From assembly GCA_948567375.1 (NCBI GenBank), contig OX419760.1:62058911-62122910 (forward strand): a stretch of 64,000 nt of DNA, written 5' to 3'. Within the stretch, counting starts at the first letter, position 1; each line of letters opens with the position of its first letter. Both the position numbers and the translations under genes were made by a program. The notes below the pieces were generated by a model. That model was not told where the DNA came from and searched no databases. It saw only the letters and a list, made by a program, of their open reading frames with translations. The stretch comes from Lunularia cruciata. Its lineage: Eukaryota > Streptophyta > Marchantiopsida > Lunulariales > Lunulariaceae. Below are positions 20,846-31,984 of this stretch, one piece after another.

Positions 20846-21296
20846 TGTAATCAAACTTTTTACCACTCTCAACTCAACTCAACTCAAATCAATACTTGAT
20901 CTATCACTCTATAATTGCCAACAATTGGGCACTAATTATAGTCAAGCCACACCCACTCAAGCATAGAGAATCCAGGTGACGCTCGCTGGTCTCTGTCCAC
21001 CATAGCCAAGAACTCGAAGGCTCAACATCAAAGAAGTGAGCTCTCTGGAGTTGCACTTCAAAAGTATATTCCCTGGACTCAAGCTAGGTCTGAACCCTAA
21101 CGGTCCCGCTGACGGCACACTTGACAGTGCAAACGGTGCAAAGTGACGGTGAGCCCCACCGTGAAGTCAGTACCCCAAACACAAAATCTGACCGTAGGAA
21201 AGTAGTCTTTGAGAAACTGCTAAAATAACTCTAACTTCTATCACTGGAACTCTTGTGTCCGAGCAATCTAGATGCGACACTACAAATGACATGACA
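20846..21296 (-). repeat. 5' LTR of B1
   Basis: 451 bp; minus sense TGTCATGTCATTTGTAG … TTTGATTACA. Aligns with the core of the 3' LTR (12303-12751) at roughly 85-90% by eye, but lacks the 107-bp outer module that the 3' LTR has. Confidence 0.78.
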
Positions 21297-22708
21297 TGGC
21301 AGATCATACGGAAATATGTCTGCAAACTCTTGAACTATTTGATCAACCATTGCTTGATGAGGCTCTTGACCTCCTCAAATTCTCCTTGTGTGATTGGCTT
21401 GATCTTCCTCTATAGGTGTTTCACTTATAAACTTCCCATATAGGGACTTATCTTCCTTCCAAGCTTGCTCTAAGGCTGCTTCACTAACAAACTTCCCATC
21501 TTGGGACTTATCTTCCTTCAAAGCTTGCTTTATGGCTGCTTTCTTGACAGACTTCACATCTTGGGATTGATTATACTTAGGTGTCTAACTCAAAGGTGCC
21601 ACACAACCTAATCAGAAATTCCTACCTTGGTGTTGTACTTGATTTGTTGTTGGTTCCAATCAAATTGAACCTTATGACGTTCTAGCCAAGGTAAACCAAA
21701 ATTGACTTCATGGTGCATAGGTGTCGCTACAAACCTCATACACTCCAAATACTCCTTCCTAATCTTGAAGGTAACAAGATGTGAGGTGCAGAATGTAGAA
21801 CCTTTTCTACCATTTTCCATCATCAATCTACTTCCAATTATTGACTTGATAGGAATACTTAAATCCTTTGCTAGTTGCATAAACATGCAATTTGTTGAAC
21901 TTCCAAAATCAATTAAAATCTTACAACCACAATCAGATATCATACCTTGCAATTGAAACAACCTTGCATAGGTCAAGCTTTCAATCCCATTGGAACTAAT
22001 CAAATCTCAATAGGTGGCTCAAAATCTCATATTGAGATTAATTGTCTTCCTAATCATTTAGCTCCACAATCTCCATTTGGGCAATTTGTTGGGATTGTCC
22101 ATTCTTGAGTGGACATTTAGCAATGCAATGTCCAATCTAGCAACAATAAAAGCAACCACTATTTTGCCATAATCTTTCCCAATCTATTGTACCAAGTGGT
22201 CTCTATTGGATGTCATCAATCTCCATTGGTGCCGGTTCCTCCACACGTGTGTAATGTGCTAGTTGGTTTTGTGAAGGTCGAGGTTGAGACCAAGTTGCCA
22301 ATACCAAGGAATCAAAGTGATCCACTAGTTGCATGGCTTCTTCCAAGTATTTTGGCTCTTGCATAGTCACTTCTAATTTGGTTTGTGACTTCAAGACCTC
22401 ACAAATTGATCCAAAGCTTCACCATCTATTATATCTAGAATTTGCATTATGGTGTTCTGGAATTACGTGATGTAGCTTCTTATGGAACCAATTTGCTTCA
22501 ACTTTGCCAACTTATCTTATGTGGCATTTATCACTAGGAATCTCTCAAATATTACACCCTTGAATTCTTCTTATGTCAAGATTGGTGCAACAAATTGCCT
22601 TTCAGCTTGCTCTACTTGGAATCACCACCATTACTTTGCTGCTCTATCCAATTTGCTTGTAGTTAAGAGAATTTGTTTCTATTTATCTTAGAGAATTTGT
22701 TTCTATTC
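21297..22708 (-). pseudogene. A2 protease and gag (5' part of A2)
   Basis: Minus strand. Gag pieces at 22203-22700 end in the CCHC knuckle near 22123-22165 (C-F-Y-C … H … C with one stop). The protease at 21608-22003 is open for 131 codons: MISDCGCKILIDFGSSTNCMF, where D-F-G-S-S stands at the D-[ST]-G catalytic site, and GLPWLERHKVQFDWN. Two repeated 60-bp pieces around 21410-21560 (AACTTCCCAT…TTGGGACTTATC) encode a short acidic repeat after the protease. The gag is cut at 22708 by the LTR of A4. A 24-bp tandem duplication (TTAGAGAATTTGTTTCTATT) lies at 22664-22708. Confidence 0.8.
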
Positions 22709-23102
22709 ATCAACAATATGAAGTTTAATGACAAAGTTAGTAGGGCTAACAAAGAAGCAAATAAGAAAAATTAGCCTAGAATATTTTAGAAGTATCTAAG
22801 AAGCTTCTTGGCTTCCCAGATAGCTTAGCTCACACCCCAAGTAGGTAGCTTCTAGAAACTTGCAAGTAGCTTAGCTTGTACACCAAGTAATTGGCTTCTC
22901 AAGAAACTTCCTAATTAACTTGGCTTGCACTCCAAGAAAGTGGCTCAAGGAAGCTTCTTGAGAAGCTTCTCAAGAGCCTTGTATGATCCCTATAAATAAG
23001 AGAGCCGAAGCTCATACTAGGCATTTGGAGTTTTTCCTCATTCAAGTGTCACAATGTGAGCTTCCATTCTCTTATTTCTCTCCTCAGTCTTGGTCTTTTA
23101 CA
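22709..23102 (+). repeat. 5' LTR of A4
   Basis: About 394 bp ending GGTCTTTTACA. Has the TATA-type CTATAAATA near 22990, four GAAGCTTC or GAAGCTTCTTGAGAAGC-type palindromes in its U3 part, and TAGCTTAGCTTG/GCACTCCAAG modules repeated three times. Confidence 0.85.
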
Positions 23103-23118
23103 TTGGTATCAGATCAAG
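23103..23118 (+). other. Primer-binding site of A4 (initiator Met tRNA)
   Basis: TTGGTATCAGATCAAG directly after the LTR: TGGTATCAGA is identical to the start of the plant initiator-Met-tRNA primer site used by many LTR elements. Confidence 0.85.
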
Positions 23119-24067
23119 AATGAGATGGATGGAATTTAAGGACCACCAAATCCATTTCCACCAAACCATTATGATTTTTTTGTTCAAGTACTATCCAAAT
23201 ATCGTTTCACATAATTCATCACCTCACGCTTTGGACAAGATTTTTTGCAAATGATCACCATATTTGAGGAACCCTTGGTGCCTCTAGTTGTAACTTATGG
23301 AGAACGGTGGACGCATTGCTTCTATGTGTTAATAAATTAGATAGATTAAGAGTGACATGATAGAGTAGCAACCATGGTGGCAATGCCCAAGGTTATCATT
23401 GCTAGGCAACCGCAAATCAAGCACCTTATTTGATTGTTGGATGAACAAGATCACCAACGACAAGAGCACATAGATAGAATACCAATTTGGGAAGAAGAAG
23501 ATCAAATTAAATTCCCTAAACCTAAGGTATTTGAAGGTAAGAATCTCTTGGGTGTAATGGAGAATTTTGTGTTTGACTATGAACATTATTTTGAAGCTAC
23601 CAATTTTCAAGATAAGTAGAAACAAAGTCTCTTGGCTTCTAGCCAATTGGATGGATTGGCAAAGTTATGGTGGAGATTCCAAGTGGAGCAAGCTGATGAG
23701 AAATTGTTGCACCAATCTTGACGTGGGCAAAATTCAAAAGTGCAATAATTAGTCAATTCTAAGTTATAAATGCCACATAACTTGCATGAGATAGGTTGGC
23801 AGAGTTGAAATAGATTTGCTCTATAAGAAGTTACATCATGCAATTCCAGAACACCATCATGAAAATTCCAAATATATTGGAAGGAGAAGCTTTGGATTGA
23901 TATGTGAGGGGCTTGAAGTCAAAAACTAAATTAGAGATTACTATGCAAGAGCCACAACACTTGGAAGAATCCATGCGGTTTTGATTCCTTGGTTGTAACA
24001 ACTTGGTCTTGACCTCTATCTCCATAGAACCTACCAATATACTACACAAGAGTGGAGGAGCCGGCAC
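23119..24067 (+). pseudogene. A4 gag remnant
   Basis: Reads RIPIWEEEDQIKFPKPKVFEGKNL, the start of a Retrotrans_gag domain, then LLASQLDGLAKLWW and YMQFQNTIMKIPNILEGEALD in changing frames. Parallels A5 (56300-57000) and, in reverse, A1-A3. Interrupted at 24067 just before the zinc knuckle by C3, with flank GGCAC at the junction. Confidence 0.75.
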
Positions 24068-24756
24068 TGTAACACCTATTTGTGCATGTATGTAGTAATG
24101 TGATATTTAGTTTGGTATTACTAGTACTTGAGAGATACTATTTATATAGAGATAAAGGATGGTTCTATCTTAGTCATGATTAGCTAAATTTAGTCATAAC
24201 TAAGATAGATAGGACCTTACTTTAGAGGAAGTGGAAAAGATGAACACTAATATTTTGGATTCTAGTATGTTGACTTGGTATTATTCCTAGGTGTTTGGCT
24301 TTGAGGAGAGAGTTGAAACCTCTTGGGCTTGCAAGCCTTTTTGTTTTGGATTCTTCTATAGTCCAAGGATAGCCCATGTGAAGGAATCCTTGACTTAATG
24401 GTGGGTCAAGATAAGATCACATGCTTAGTGGAATATGCCTATATGGATAGATATTCCTTTATACTTTTTGACTTTACTTGACTTTTAGCCTAGTAACTTG
24501 AGTTACTCCAGTAATTAGTAACTTTGGTGCATAACTATTTCACAAGTATATAAATTAGGGGTGAGGAGGTACTCATCATCCTTTCATTTGCAATTATCTC
24601 TCTCATTGAGTTCTCTAGTGAGCAATGTCTTGAGTCTTGGAGTGTTAGCCTTGGAGGAGTATGATGGAGTTGGGGTTCTTTGCTTTCTTAGTCCATGGTG
24701 TGCTACCATAATAGTCATCAAAGGTTCATCTTGAGTGAGAGATAGGCCAGCTCACA
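24068..24756 (+). repeat. 5' LTR of C3
   Basis: 689 bp, TGTAACACC … GGCCAGCTCACA. TATA-type box ACAAGTATATAAATTAG near 24543-24560. Homologous LTRs at 7648-8310 and 17220-17601. Confidence 0.87.
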
Positions 24757-24760
24757 TTTT

Positions 24761-24776
24761 TGGTTCCATTGCCAAG
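24761..24776 (+). other. Primer-binding site of C3 (Asp-tRNA-like)
   Basis: TGGTTCCATTGCC four bases after the LTR differs at three positions from TGGCGCCGTTGCC, the Asp-tRNA site I know from Athila elements. This supports placing family C in that branch. Confidence 0.6.
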
Positions 24777-24779
24777 ACC

Positions 24780-26076
24780 TCTCTAGAAGGCAAGATAATG
24801 TTCCGCATACAATTCTATATTAGACAAAAGGAGGCTATGAGAGCTCACTTGGAGAGAACTTTAGGGGAGAAGAGTGTTGAACTTATGTTAGAGAACTTGG
24901 ACCTATTTTTATACCCTATAGTTCATTATGATGTCTTTGAGGTGATTTTGTACATCTTGTACATTGAGAGGATTTGGAGAGATTGTGTGAGGTGGATTGC
25001 AGATTTTAGAGATTAAGGTGATTTTGGGTAAAATCTCAAGTTTAAGATCTAGACTTGAAATTTCTATGCATGATAGCTTGGGTTATCTTTCAATTAGCAC
25101 ACTTGAAATTAATGTGAGAGCTACTATACACACTAGGCTAGAATTTTTGAAAGTTGATAGTGTAAACTGCTCCGCAATTGCATGCTCTCTGGAAAATTAT
25201 ACAGAGTCTGCCATTTCTCAATTTTCTGTGGATTGTCTTGAAAATTTCCAAGAAAATTTAGTTCATTGTATCCTACTGTTGACTCAAAAATAAGAGAGAG
25301 ATCATTTTTGCATAGAGAGTTATGAGTTTTTAAAGTGAGGGGGTGGTTTTTAGACCAAATCTGAAATATGTGTGATGAATGGAAAGGTGTGTAGGCAAAA
25401 TGGCTCAATAAAAAGATTTGAAATTTTGCAAGGAAGGATGCCCTAGAGTGGTGATCAAGTGTGAAGAATTTCAGAATAAATAATATACCAGTTGAGAGAT
25501 TTGAGTAACATTGTGAAGAAGTGTCAATTTTGTAAAGTTGAGATCTCATGCATGAGGAGTTTGAGAGCAACAAAAAGCATATTTGAGTGTTTTGATTCAT
25601 CTTGGGAACATAGAGGGTCATCAAGAGTGGAAATTGAGACTATGCAAGGTTTTGAGGTGATTATAGGAGGTGGATTTGAGGAAAAGAGAATTTAGAATAA
25701 AATCTGAAGAGAGTGTTGAGAGGATTCAAAAACCTACACCGCTTGGAAGAAAGAGTGAATCTAGGTGCTTTTTATGTCGAGAGAATGGACATAAAGCAAG
25801 TTCATGTCCATTGACCTTGAGAGCAAGAGATTGAAGGAAAGGAGAGGATTACTTGACTTCGGTTTGCATGTTGGACCTTCTTCACCAAGATTGGGTGGGA
25901 GAAGATCTAAGACCAAGGAGTTGTGTGAGGTTTGTGGAGTTGAAGGACTTCCAAAAGGACATGAGTGTAGTGGAGTAAAAGCACTTTTGGAGACTTTGGT
26001 GAAGGATCTTGGAGAGAGTCTTAGTGCAACTATAGAAATATTACCACCTTCATCAGCTAGTTCTCAAGATTATTGA
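24780..26076 (+). pseudogene. C3 extra ORF upstream of gag with two zinc-type modules (ORF0)
   Basis: Frames at 24735-25016, 25492-25695 and 25804-26076 read as one broken protein. It contains REAMRAH-type helical sequence at the start, then a CCHC knuckle C-F-L-C-x4-H-x4-C at 25766-25807, then GLLDFGLHVGPSSPRLGGRR, then C-E-V-C-G … G-H-E-C (C-x2-C-x8-H-x-C) at 25924-25968, and an end LPPSSASSQDY followed by a stop at 26074. It precedes a separate gag with its own zinc knuckle. Also present in C1, so it is a family trait. Role unknown. Confidence 0.65.
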
Positions 26077-26309
26077 TAGAGATAATCTTTCAACTTATGG
26101 ATAAACTATGCATGAGAGTTTGATTAATATGCACTCTAGGATTTGATATTCCTATAGAAATCTTGGAGTAACTTGAAAATTTTGAGTTCCCTAGGGTGGA
26201 TTGCTCTCAAATGGTGTTAGTCATGTACATACTCTATTAGTTATAGAGTGAGAGAAAAGAAAAGAGAAAAAGAAAAATTGAGAGAAAAGAAAAATAGTGA
26301 GGGATTAAG

Positions 26310-27566
26310 ATGGGGAAACTTCCAGTTTTCTTTGGCAAGGATGGAGAAGATGTAGAGGCCTTTGTGAGAGACTTCAAGAGAGATTTCATAGGAAATAATG
26401 AGAGGAGGAAGAATGAGTGGGCTTCATTGTTACCAGATTTCTTTGAAGATGCAGCTCTTACATGGTATGAGTCAGAATACCAAAAGAGAGAGAAAAGAGA
26501 GAGAGGAAAGATGAGCAAGAAGAGTCTTGGGAGAGTTTGACTTTAGTTCTCATTGAGAACTTCCTTCCAGATGAGAGTTATGAGAGATTGATGAGTGAAG
26601 TTACCTTTCTCAAGCAAGGAGATGGAGAGAAAGTGAGAGTCTATGTGGAAATAGTAGAAAAGTTAGAGTGTAGATTTTGCATAGTGTTGAGGAAGGGTGA
26701 GGATGATGTGGAAACTAATATGATTGGCATAAGAGCTATGCTCACCAAGAATTTTGTGGGAGGATTAAGACCACAAATTAGAAGCAAGTGAGATGTGAGA
26801 AATCTTCTTCCAAGGTTGAAGCTATTAAGATCGCAATTCGTATGGAGGAAATTTTGGAAGAGGATGAGAGTGATTTGGTGGTGAAGGAGGTTGTGCATAC
26901 TCCTCAAGGTTACAATTATGGTAGAACTTCTGATACTTTGGTGATAAGAGTTGCACCATAAGTAGTCATTGCTCCAATTCTTTCACCTCCATCAAAAGAT
27001 CCACTTCAAACTATCATAGAACAACTTGTAGATCTCAAGATAAATGTGGTGCAACTATGGGAGAAGAGAGAGGTGAATCAGAATGTAGGGAGAGGGCCTA
27101 GGAGTTATGGACTATCCATATAGAGGAGGTCAACCAGCCAATAATTTTAATGATAGAAATTGATTTGGTTGTAGAGGAAGAGTTCATATCCAAAGGAATT
27201 GCCCAAATTCCACTTACCATAGGAAGAAGGGGTTATGAGGGAGCCAATAGAGGGAAAGAAGGAGGTAGTGAAACCCAAGTGGCTCCTCATCCAAACAAAG
27301 ATAAAGGGATAGCATCTATAGATATGGTTGAGAGCAAGTATGAGAAGAGAGAGTGCTCAAACTCCAAGAGTCTTAATTTGGAGCTTTTGGCACAAGAGAA
27401 GAAGAGAGCTCGTTTTGCAGAGGATGTGCACTCTTCTCAAGGATTTACTCCTAGCAAAGATACTCCTATGTCTACTAGGAGCACTTGCACCTCAACACCA
27501 TCAACAAAAAAGACTCCAAGAAAGAAGTTGGGGATGGAGGACTTCTTGATATCAAAACAACAATAG
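26310..27566 (+). pseudogene. C3 gag
   Basis: The ATG at 26310 opens GKLPVFFGKDGEDVEAFVRDF, then WASLLPDFFEDAALTWYE, the matrix/capsid core of Ty3/gypsy Gag with its conserved WY. It continues in other frames (26537-26791) and ends in a zinc knuckle at 27161-27202 where the first Cys codon is a stop (x-x2-C-x4-H-x4-C). A basic, Ser/Thr-rich tail (27328-27566) follows. About 400 codons with at least three breaks. Confidence 0.78.
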
Positions 27567-27659
27567 AACTACAATGTGTTGGAGGATGTTGGTAGTCACA
27601 AGGCTAACATCACAATGGGCCAAATTATTGCTTGAATCTTACTTTGAGAAAGGAACTTA

Positions 27660-28150
27660 GAGGTGGTTGAGTTCTATAAGGAGCAAGAGGAAGAAGAAGG
27701 CAAAAGCTCTAGTATCAATGGGGGTGGTGGATGCCAAGCCAACACCATGGGAGGCTTGTGAATATGCCTCCAAAATTGAGGTTAGAGTGAATGGTCATAA
27801 CATCGAGGATGCATTGGTTGATGGAGGATCAACAATGAATGCCATGTAGAAAGGTTGATGAAGAAGTTAGGTATGATACCCTCCAAACCTTCAATGTTTG
27901 TGGTGAGCATGGCAAACAAACAATAAGTTCGACCAGTAAGGATGATAGATAAGGTGGTAGTTTCAGTTATGGGAGTTCAAAATCTCATGACTTTCCAAGT
28001 CTTGAAAGATTCAAGTTATGACTTACTTCTTGGGAGGCCATGGTTGAGAGCAACATGCACAACTGATTGATGGCACAAAGGGTACTTGAGGATTGGACCA
28101 TCAAACCATAGAGTCACAGTTCTTGTGACTACCACCACCAACACTTCACA
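27660..28150 (+). pseudogene. C3 aspartic protease
   Basis: The active-site loop ALVDGGSTMNAM has its catalytic Asp codon at 27820-27822, followed by a stop. Downstream come SYDLLLGRPWL (28015-28050) and the hydrophobic strands between. This is the retropepsin pattern of D-G-[GST], then a D-x-L-L-G-x-x-W-L block. It would cut Gag-Pol. Confidence 0.75.
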
Positions 28151-28269
28151 TTCAGATATACCATCTTCTGATTATTGGGAATCAGATTCTAAAGAAGGAG
28201 CTTCAAGTGTGGACACAAGCATGGAAGAGTAGACTTCCACGGAGGAGGATGAATTTGAAACTGATTCAG

Positions 28270-29600
28270 ATGTGTATTCCTTGTGTGCTATAGATTTTGC
28301 ACCTAAGCCAGAGGTTTTGAAAGACCCAGATAAATCACCATTGACACTTGAGGAGATAGAGGGGAGGTTATCTACCCTCAAGTTTAGCCCAAATGTTACC
28401 AAGGAGGAGAAGGTAAGATTTGAGGAGATTTTCCCCAAGTTCACCCATGTGTTTGCTTTTAGTTACAAGGATTTGAAGGAAGTCACTTTGGAGGAGCACA
28501 AGATAGAGGTGGAGTCACATGCAAGACCAATCCACCAAAAGCAATGTCACATTAGCCCGCAAATATCTTTGGTTGTGAAGGAGAAGATTGATAAGCTCAA
28601 GGAAGCTGGATTTATCTTTGAGGTGGAGAATTCAAAATGGGTGTCTCCAATTGTCATTGTGAAGAAAATAATGGCAAGCTTTGGGTATGTATGGATTACA
28701 AGAAGCTCAATGTTATTACCAAGAAGGACTACTACCCATTGCCATTCATTGATGAGATCTTGGAGGAGGTTGTAGGTCATGAGAGGTACAGTTTTGGAGA
28801 TGGTTATATTGGATATAACCAAATCAAGATTGCACCAGAGCATCAACAACTCACCACATTCACCACACCTTGGGAAACTTACGCTTTCAAGGTCATGCCT
28901 TTTAGGCTTTGCAATGCTCCAACCACATTCTAACGGTTCATAAACAAGGTATTTGAACTTTCATTGGGAAATTTGTGAGACTTCATTGATGACTTTTGTG
29001 TCTATGGGAGCAATGAGGAGCACTTTGAGCACCTAATCAAGGTCTTGTAACACTTGGATGAGGAAAATGCATCACTCAACCTAGAGAAGTGCATTTTTGG
29101 ATTTGAAGAAGGTCTACTTTTGGGGCACATCATCTCCAAGGATGGACTAATAGTTGATCTTGAGAATGTGAGGAAAATCTCATACCTTCCATTCCCTTCA
29201 AGCTTGACAAAGTTATGCCAATTCTTGGGGATAGTTGGGTAATATAAGAGGTTCATCTTCTCATTTTCCAAAAAGGCTTTTGCATTGATCATCTACATGA
29301 AGAAGGGTGTAGATTACATGGTGATTTTGGAGGACAAGGAGGCTCTCAAAGCTTTTGAGGAGCTCAAGCAATCCCTTGTTGTAGCTCCAATTCTTTCTAA
29401 ACCTGATTGGAGTAAGCCTTTCATCCTCTACACTAATGCTTCTAATGTAGCTATAGGATGCACTCTTAGTCAATTAGACCAAGATGGGTATGATCATCCA
29501 ATAGCTTATGCTAGTAGAAAAATAGTTTCAACAGAAAATAACTACTCTATCATGAAGAGAGAAGGTGATCTTTGGTCTCAAGAAGTTTAGACATTACTTG
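28270..29600 (+). pseudogene. C3 reverse transcriptase and start of RNase H
   Basis: Reads KEAGFIFEVENSKWVSPIV, then after a frameshift GKLWVCMDYKKLN (first catalytic Asp region), YPLPFIDEIL, YNQIKIAPE, FKVMPFRLCNAPTTF, then FIDDFCVYG with the double Asp at 28988-28993, and GHIISKDGL. RNase H follows with LYTNASNVAIG, where Asn replaces the Asp kept in C2, so it is catalytically dead. Five or more stops in all. Confidence 0.85.
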
Positions 29601-30054
29601 ATTGGAGAGAAAGCCACCAGTGTCACAGATCACAAGGCCTTGAAGTACATCTTCAACAAGCCTAATGTTTAAGGAAGACTAGCAAGGTGGATGATACTCT
29701 TGTCTAAATATGACGACACCATTGAGGATAGGTCAAGAAAGAAACATGCAAATGTTGGTTTGTTATCTAGAGCCTATGATCGTGATGGAGATGAGTCAGT
29801 GGATGATTCCTTCCTAGATGAGGATCTCATGACAATCTCAGTCACTCAAGAGGTTCCAATGGAGTACAAGGAGATTGTGGATTTTGTGACAAGAGGTACC
29901 TATGCAGAAGGGATGCATGCTAGGGAGAGGAAGACCCTTGCAACAAGATCTAGACCTTACACAATGGTGGAGAATATTCTTTTTCACCAAAGAGCAGATG
30001 GTCTACTTTAGAGAGCTGTGGGACAACCATGAAGACTTCCACTGGATATTTTCC
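29600..30054 (+). pseudogene. C3 RNase H end and tether to integrase
   Basis: Continues VTDHKALKYIFNKPNV, then SLLSRAYDRDGDES and ARERKTLATRSRPYTMV-ILFHQRADGLL with a stop at 30009. Matches the corresponding C2 segment at 17922-18200. The integrase that should follow has been lost at the junction with a B LTR. Confidence 0.8.
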
Positions 30055-30596
30055 AACATCACTACACAACATACATCATTGTCAACATCATATAATATAG
30101 AAGCACAACTCACACATAAGTCATACATGAACTCTAAAGTGCCACAATAATCAATTTGTTCTTCCACTCGAATCACACTCAAATAGAATAGGTACTCAAT
30201 CCTTCACTCAAAAGTTTTCCAATAATTGGGTACCAATTACAATCAAGCAATACACACTCTAGCTAAGAGACTCCAAGTGATGCTCATTGGTCTCTATCCA
30301 CCATAGCTAGGAACTCAAAGGCTCAACATTAGAGAAGTGAGCTCTTTGGAGCTGCACTTCAAAGGTATACCCCTTTTCTTAACCTAGGTCTCTAGCCCTA
30401 ACAATGCTGTTGATAGCACATCCAATGGTACAAATGGTACAAGTGATGGTGGGTCCTATTGTGTGATCAATAGCCCTAACATAAAATTGGACCATCAACA
30501 AGTAGTCCAAGTGTAACTACCAAAATACTTATGACTACCAATACTACTACTCCAATGTTTGAGCAATCAAGCTTCAACATCACAAATGTCATGACA
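30055..30596 (-). repeat. Family B LTR, solo, at the end of C3
   Basis: Same layout as 12196-12751: outer module with CACTACACAACATACATC, AAGTGCCACAATAATCA, then the core ending CACAAATGTCATGACA. No B internal DNA on either side. It truncates C3 on the left; the sequence to the right (30597-31000) is unassigned. Confidence 0.78.
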
Positions 30597-30999
30597 TACT
30601 TGATCTTGTAGCTAGCTCATGTGGTCTCTAGGCTTATTTTTCTTATCTGCATTTGGGATTATCCTACATCACTCTAAGTGTTGAACATCCTACAAGTAGG
30701 CCTGCCTATAAGTACTTGGGATTATTCTACATCATTTCAAGTCTTTCTTCCATTCTAGCTTGCAGTGTCACTCCTCCAAGTACCTCTCCATTTGAGGCAC
30801 TTCTCCCAATAGGTTTATCTTTTCTCATAGTTCTCTTAGCACTTAAGCTTGGTATGATCAACAAAAGAAAATTTTGAAGAAATGAGAGTACCATACTTGG
30901 CTTGCATGGAGTATTGTGTGAAAAAGTGCATGTAGATGTTTTTCATCAGATCATGAAGTGCACAGATTCTTTCCTCTATTGTTCCTTTTTGTCAAACAA
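30597..30999. other. Unassigned spacer
   Basis: 400 bp with a repeated phrase (CTGGGATTAT-type: TTGGGATTATCCTACATCACT at 30654 and TTGGGATTATTCTACATCATT at 30717, about 63 bp apart). No domain recognised; it could be a decayed LTR of family D. Confidence 0.35.
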
Positions 31000-31099
31000 A
31001 GACATCCGTGTTGACTTAGTAAGAATAAAAAGAGATAGAACTCAAAGGAGTTCAATCATGATAATAGCTTCTTGCTAGTAAATAAGTTGAAATAGGGTG

Positions 31100-31560
31100 A
31101 ATCCCATAGCCATCTTTATTGTGGTGCAATAAGCCTATAGTGCACCGACAAGTTTCTAATCCAAATTTGTGGAGTTAAGACTGACCATTTTTTTAAATAG
31201 TCAATAGGATTCCATTGATGCGCTCAACCTGACCATTTGCTTATGGTGGTAGGGGATAGACCGGTTGTGTTGGACCTTATAGATGGTGGTCAAGTTCTAT
31301 ATGCCTTCATTGATGAAGTGTGACCCATTATCCATGATAATAGATAAGGGAACACCAAAATCTAGAGATAATATTTCTCTTTAGAAATTGGACGGTGATA
31401 GCAATAGAGTTGTTGACAAAGAATTTGGCTTTTCCCCATTTAGTTAAGTAGTCAATTGCAACTATACTATAATAACGTTTACTCCTTCTAGCTACAAGAT
31501 TGATTGGGCCTACAGAATCAACACACCTTTTTAGAAGGGTTGTGTTGCTAAGATTAGGTG
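31100..31560 (-). pseudogene. Family D integrase core
   Basis: Minus frames read VDSVGPINL (first Asp), YYSIVAIDYLTKWGKAKF and PLSIIMDNGSHFI (second Asp), the DDE integrase signature order, followed by SIPYHH-Q-G-type residues near 31240. Stops between blocks. Confidence 0.72.
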
Positions 31561-31984
31561 GAGGTATATGTGGTATTGGAAGGCAATTTTATCAATATGT
31601 GGATAGGCATCATACATGTGGGCATGCCTATTGGCATCATGAGAGATGAAAAACCATCAATATCTTGCAAGGTAGACCTTGCATGCAGTCAATTCTTCCA
31701 AGAAGTACCCACCCGATTCATAAAAATGACATGCCATGAGTACTACAAGAAATTCATTTGGGTGATGTAGTGCCAAAGGACTTAGTCTACACCCATCTTG
31801 TATAGTTCACCTTGTAAGATAATGAATGGTAGGGCTAATGTATGAAAAATTTTATGGTTTGCTTGTGGTAAATTGGAGGGCACAAAGCCCCCAAACAAGT
31901 AATGTTGGATTTGGAGCATCCAAGATTATTGTGTAGTAATTATGTCTTGTAAATAAAAGAGATGAAAGTCTATGGGATTGGGGT

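Larger units (their letters stand above)
12196..21296 (-). mobile_element. Family B LTR retrotransposon B1 (carries methyltransferase and PHD finger)
   Basis: 9.1 kb on the minus strand, inserted in A2. A2 sequence reads TTTGGC before it and TGGCAGATC after it, so at least TGGC is duplicated (12192-12195 / 21297-21300). Order in sense direction: 5' LTR 20846-21296, leader, gag-like ORF (from 19511), [C2 insertion 17220-19072], DNA methyltransferase domain (17219-16300), reverse transcriptase, RNase H, integrase (zinc N-domain and core), PHD finger (13182-13048), 3' LTR 12196-12751. Many stops, a deletion across the reverse transcriptase active site and a lost integrase Glu show it is dead. 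It is more GC-rich than its neighbours. Confidence 0.82.
22709..24067 (+). mobile_element. Family A chromovirus copy A4 (5' LTR and gag)
   Basis: Plus strand: 5' LTR 22709-23102, primer site and gag to 24067, where C3 interrupts it. The following pol is not found in the window. It is inserted head-on into the gag of A2. Confidence 0.85.
24068..30054 (+). mobile_element. Family C Athila/Tat-like copy C3
   Basis: The most complete family C copy: 5' LTR, Asp-tRNA-like primer site, ORF0, gag, protease, reverse transcriptase and RNase H. Integrase and 3' LTR are lost where a family-B LTR begins at about 30055. Stops and frameshifts occur in every domain. Inserted in the gag of A4. Confidence 0.87.
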
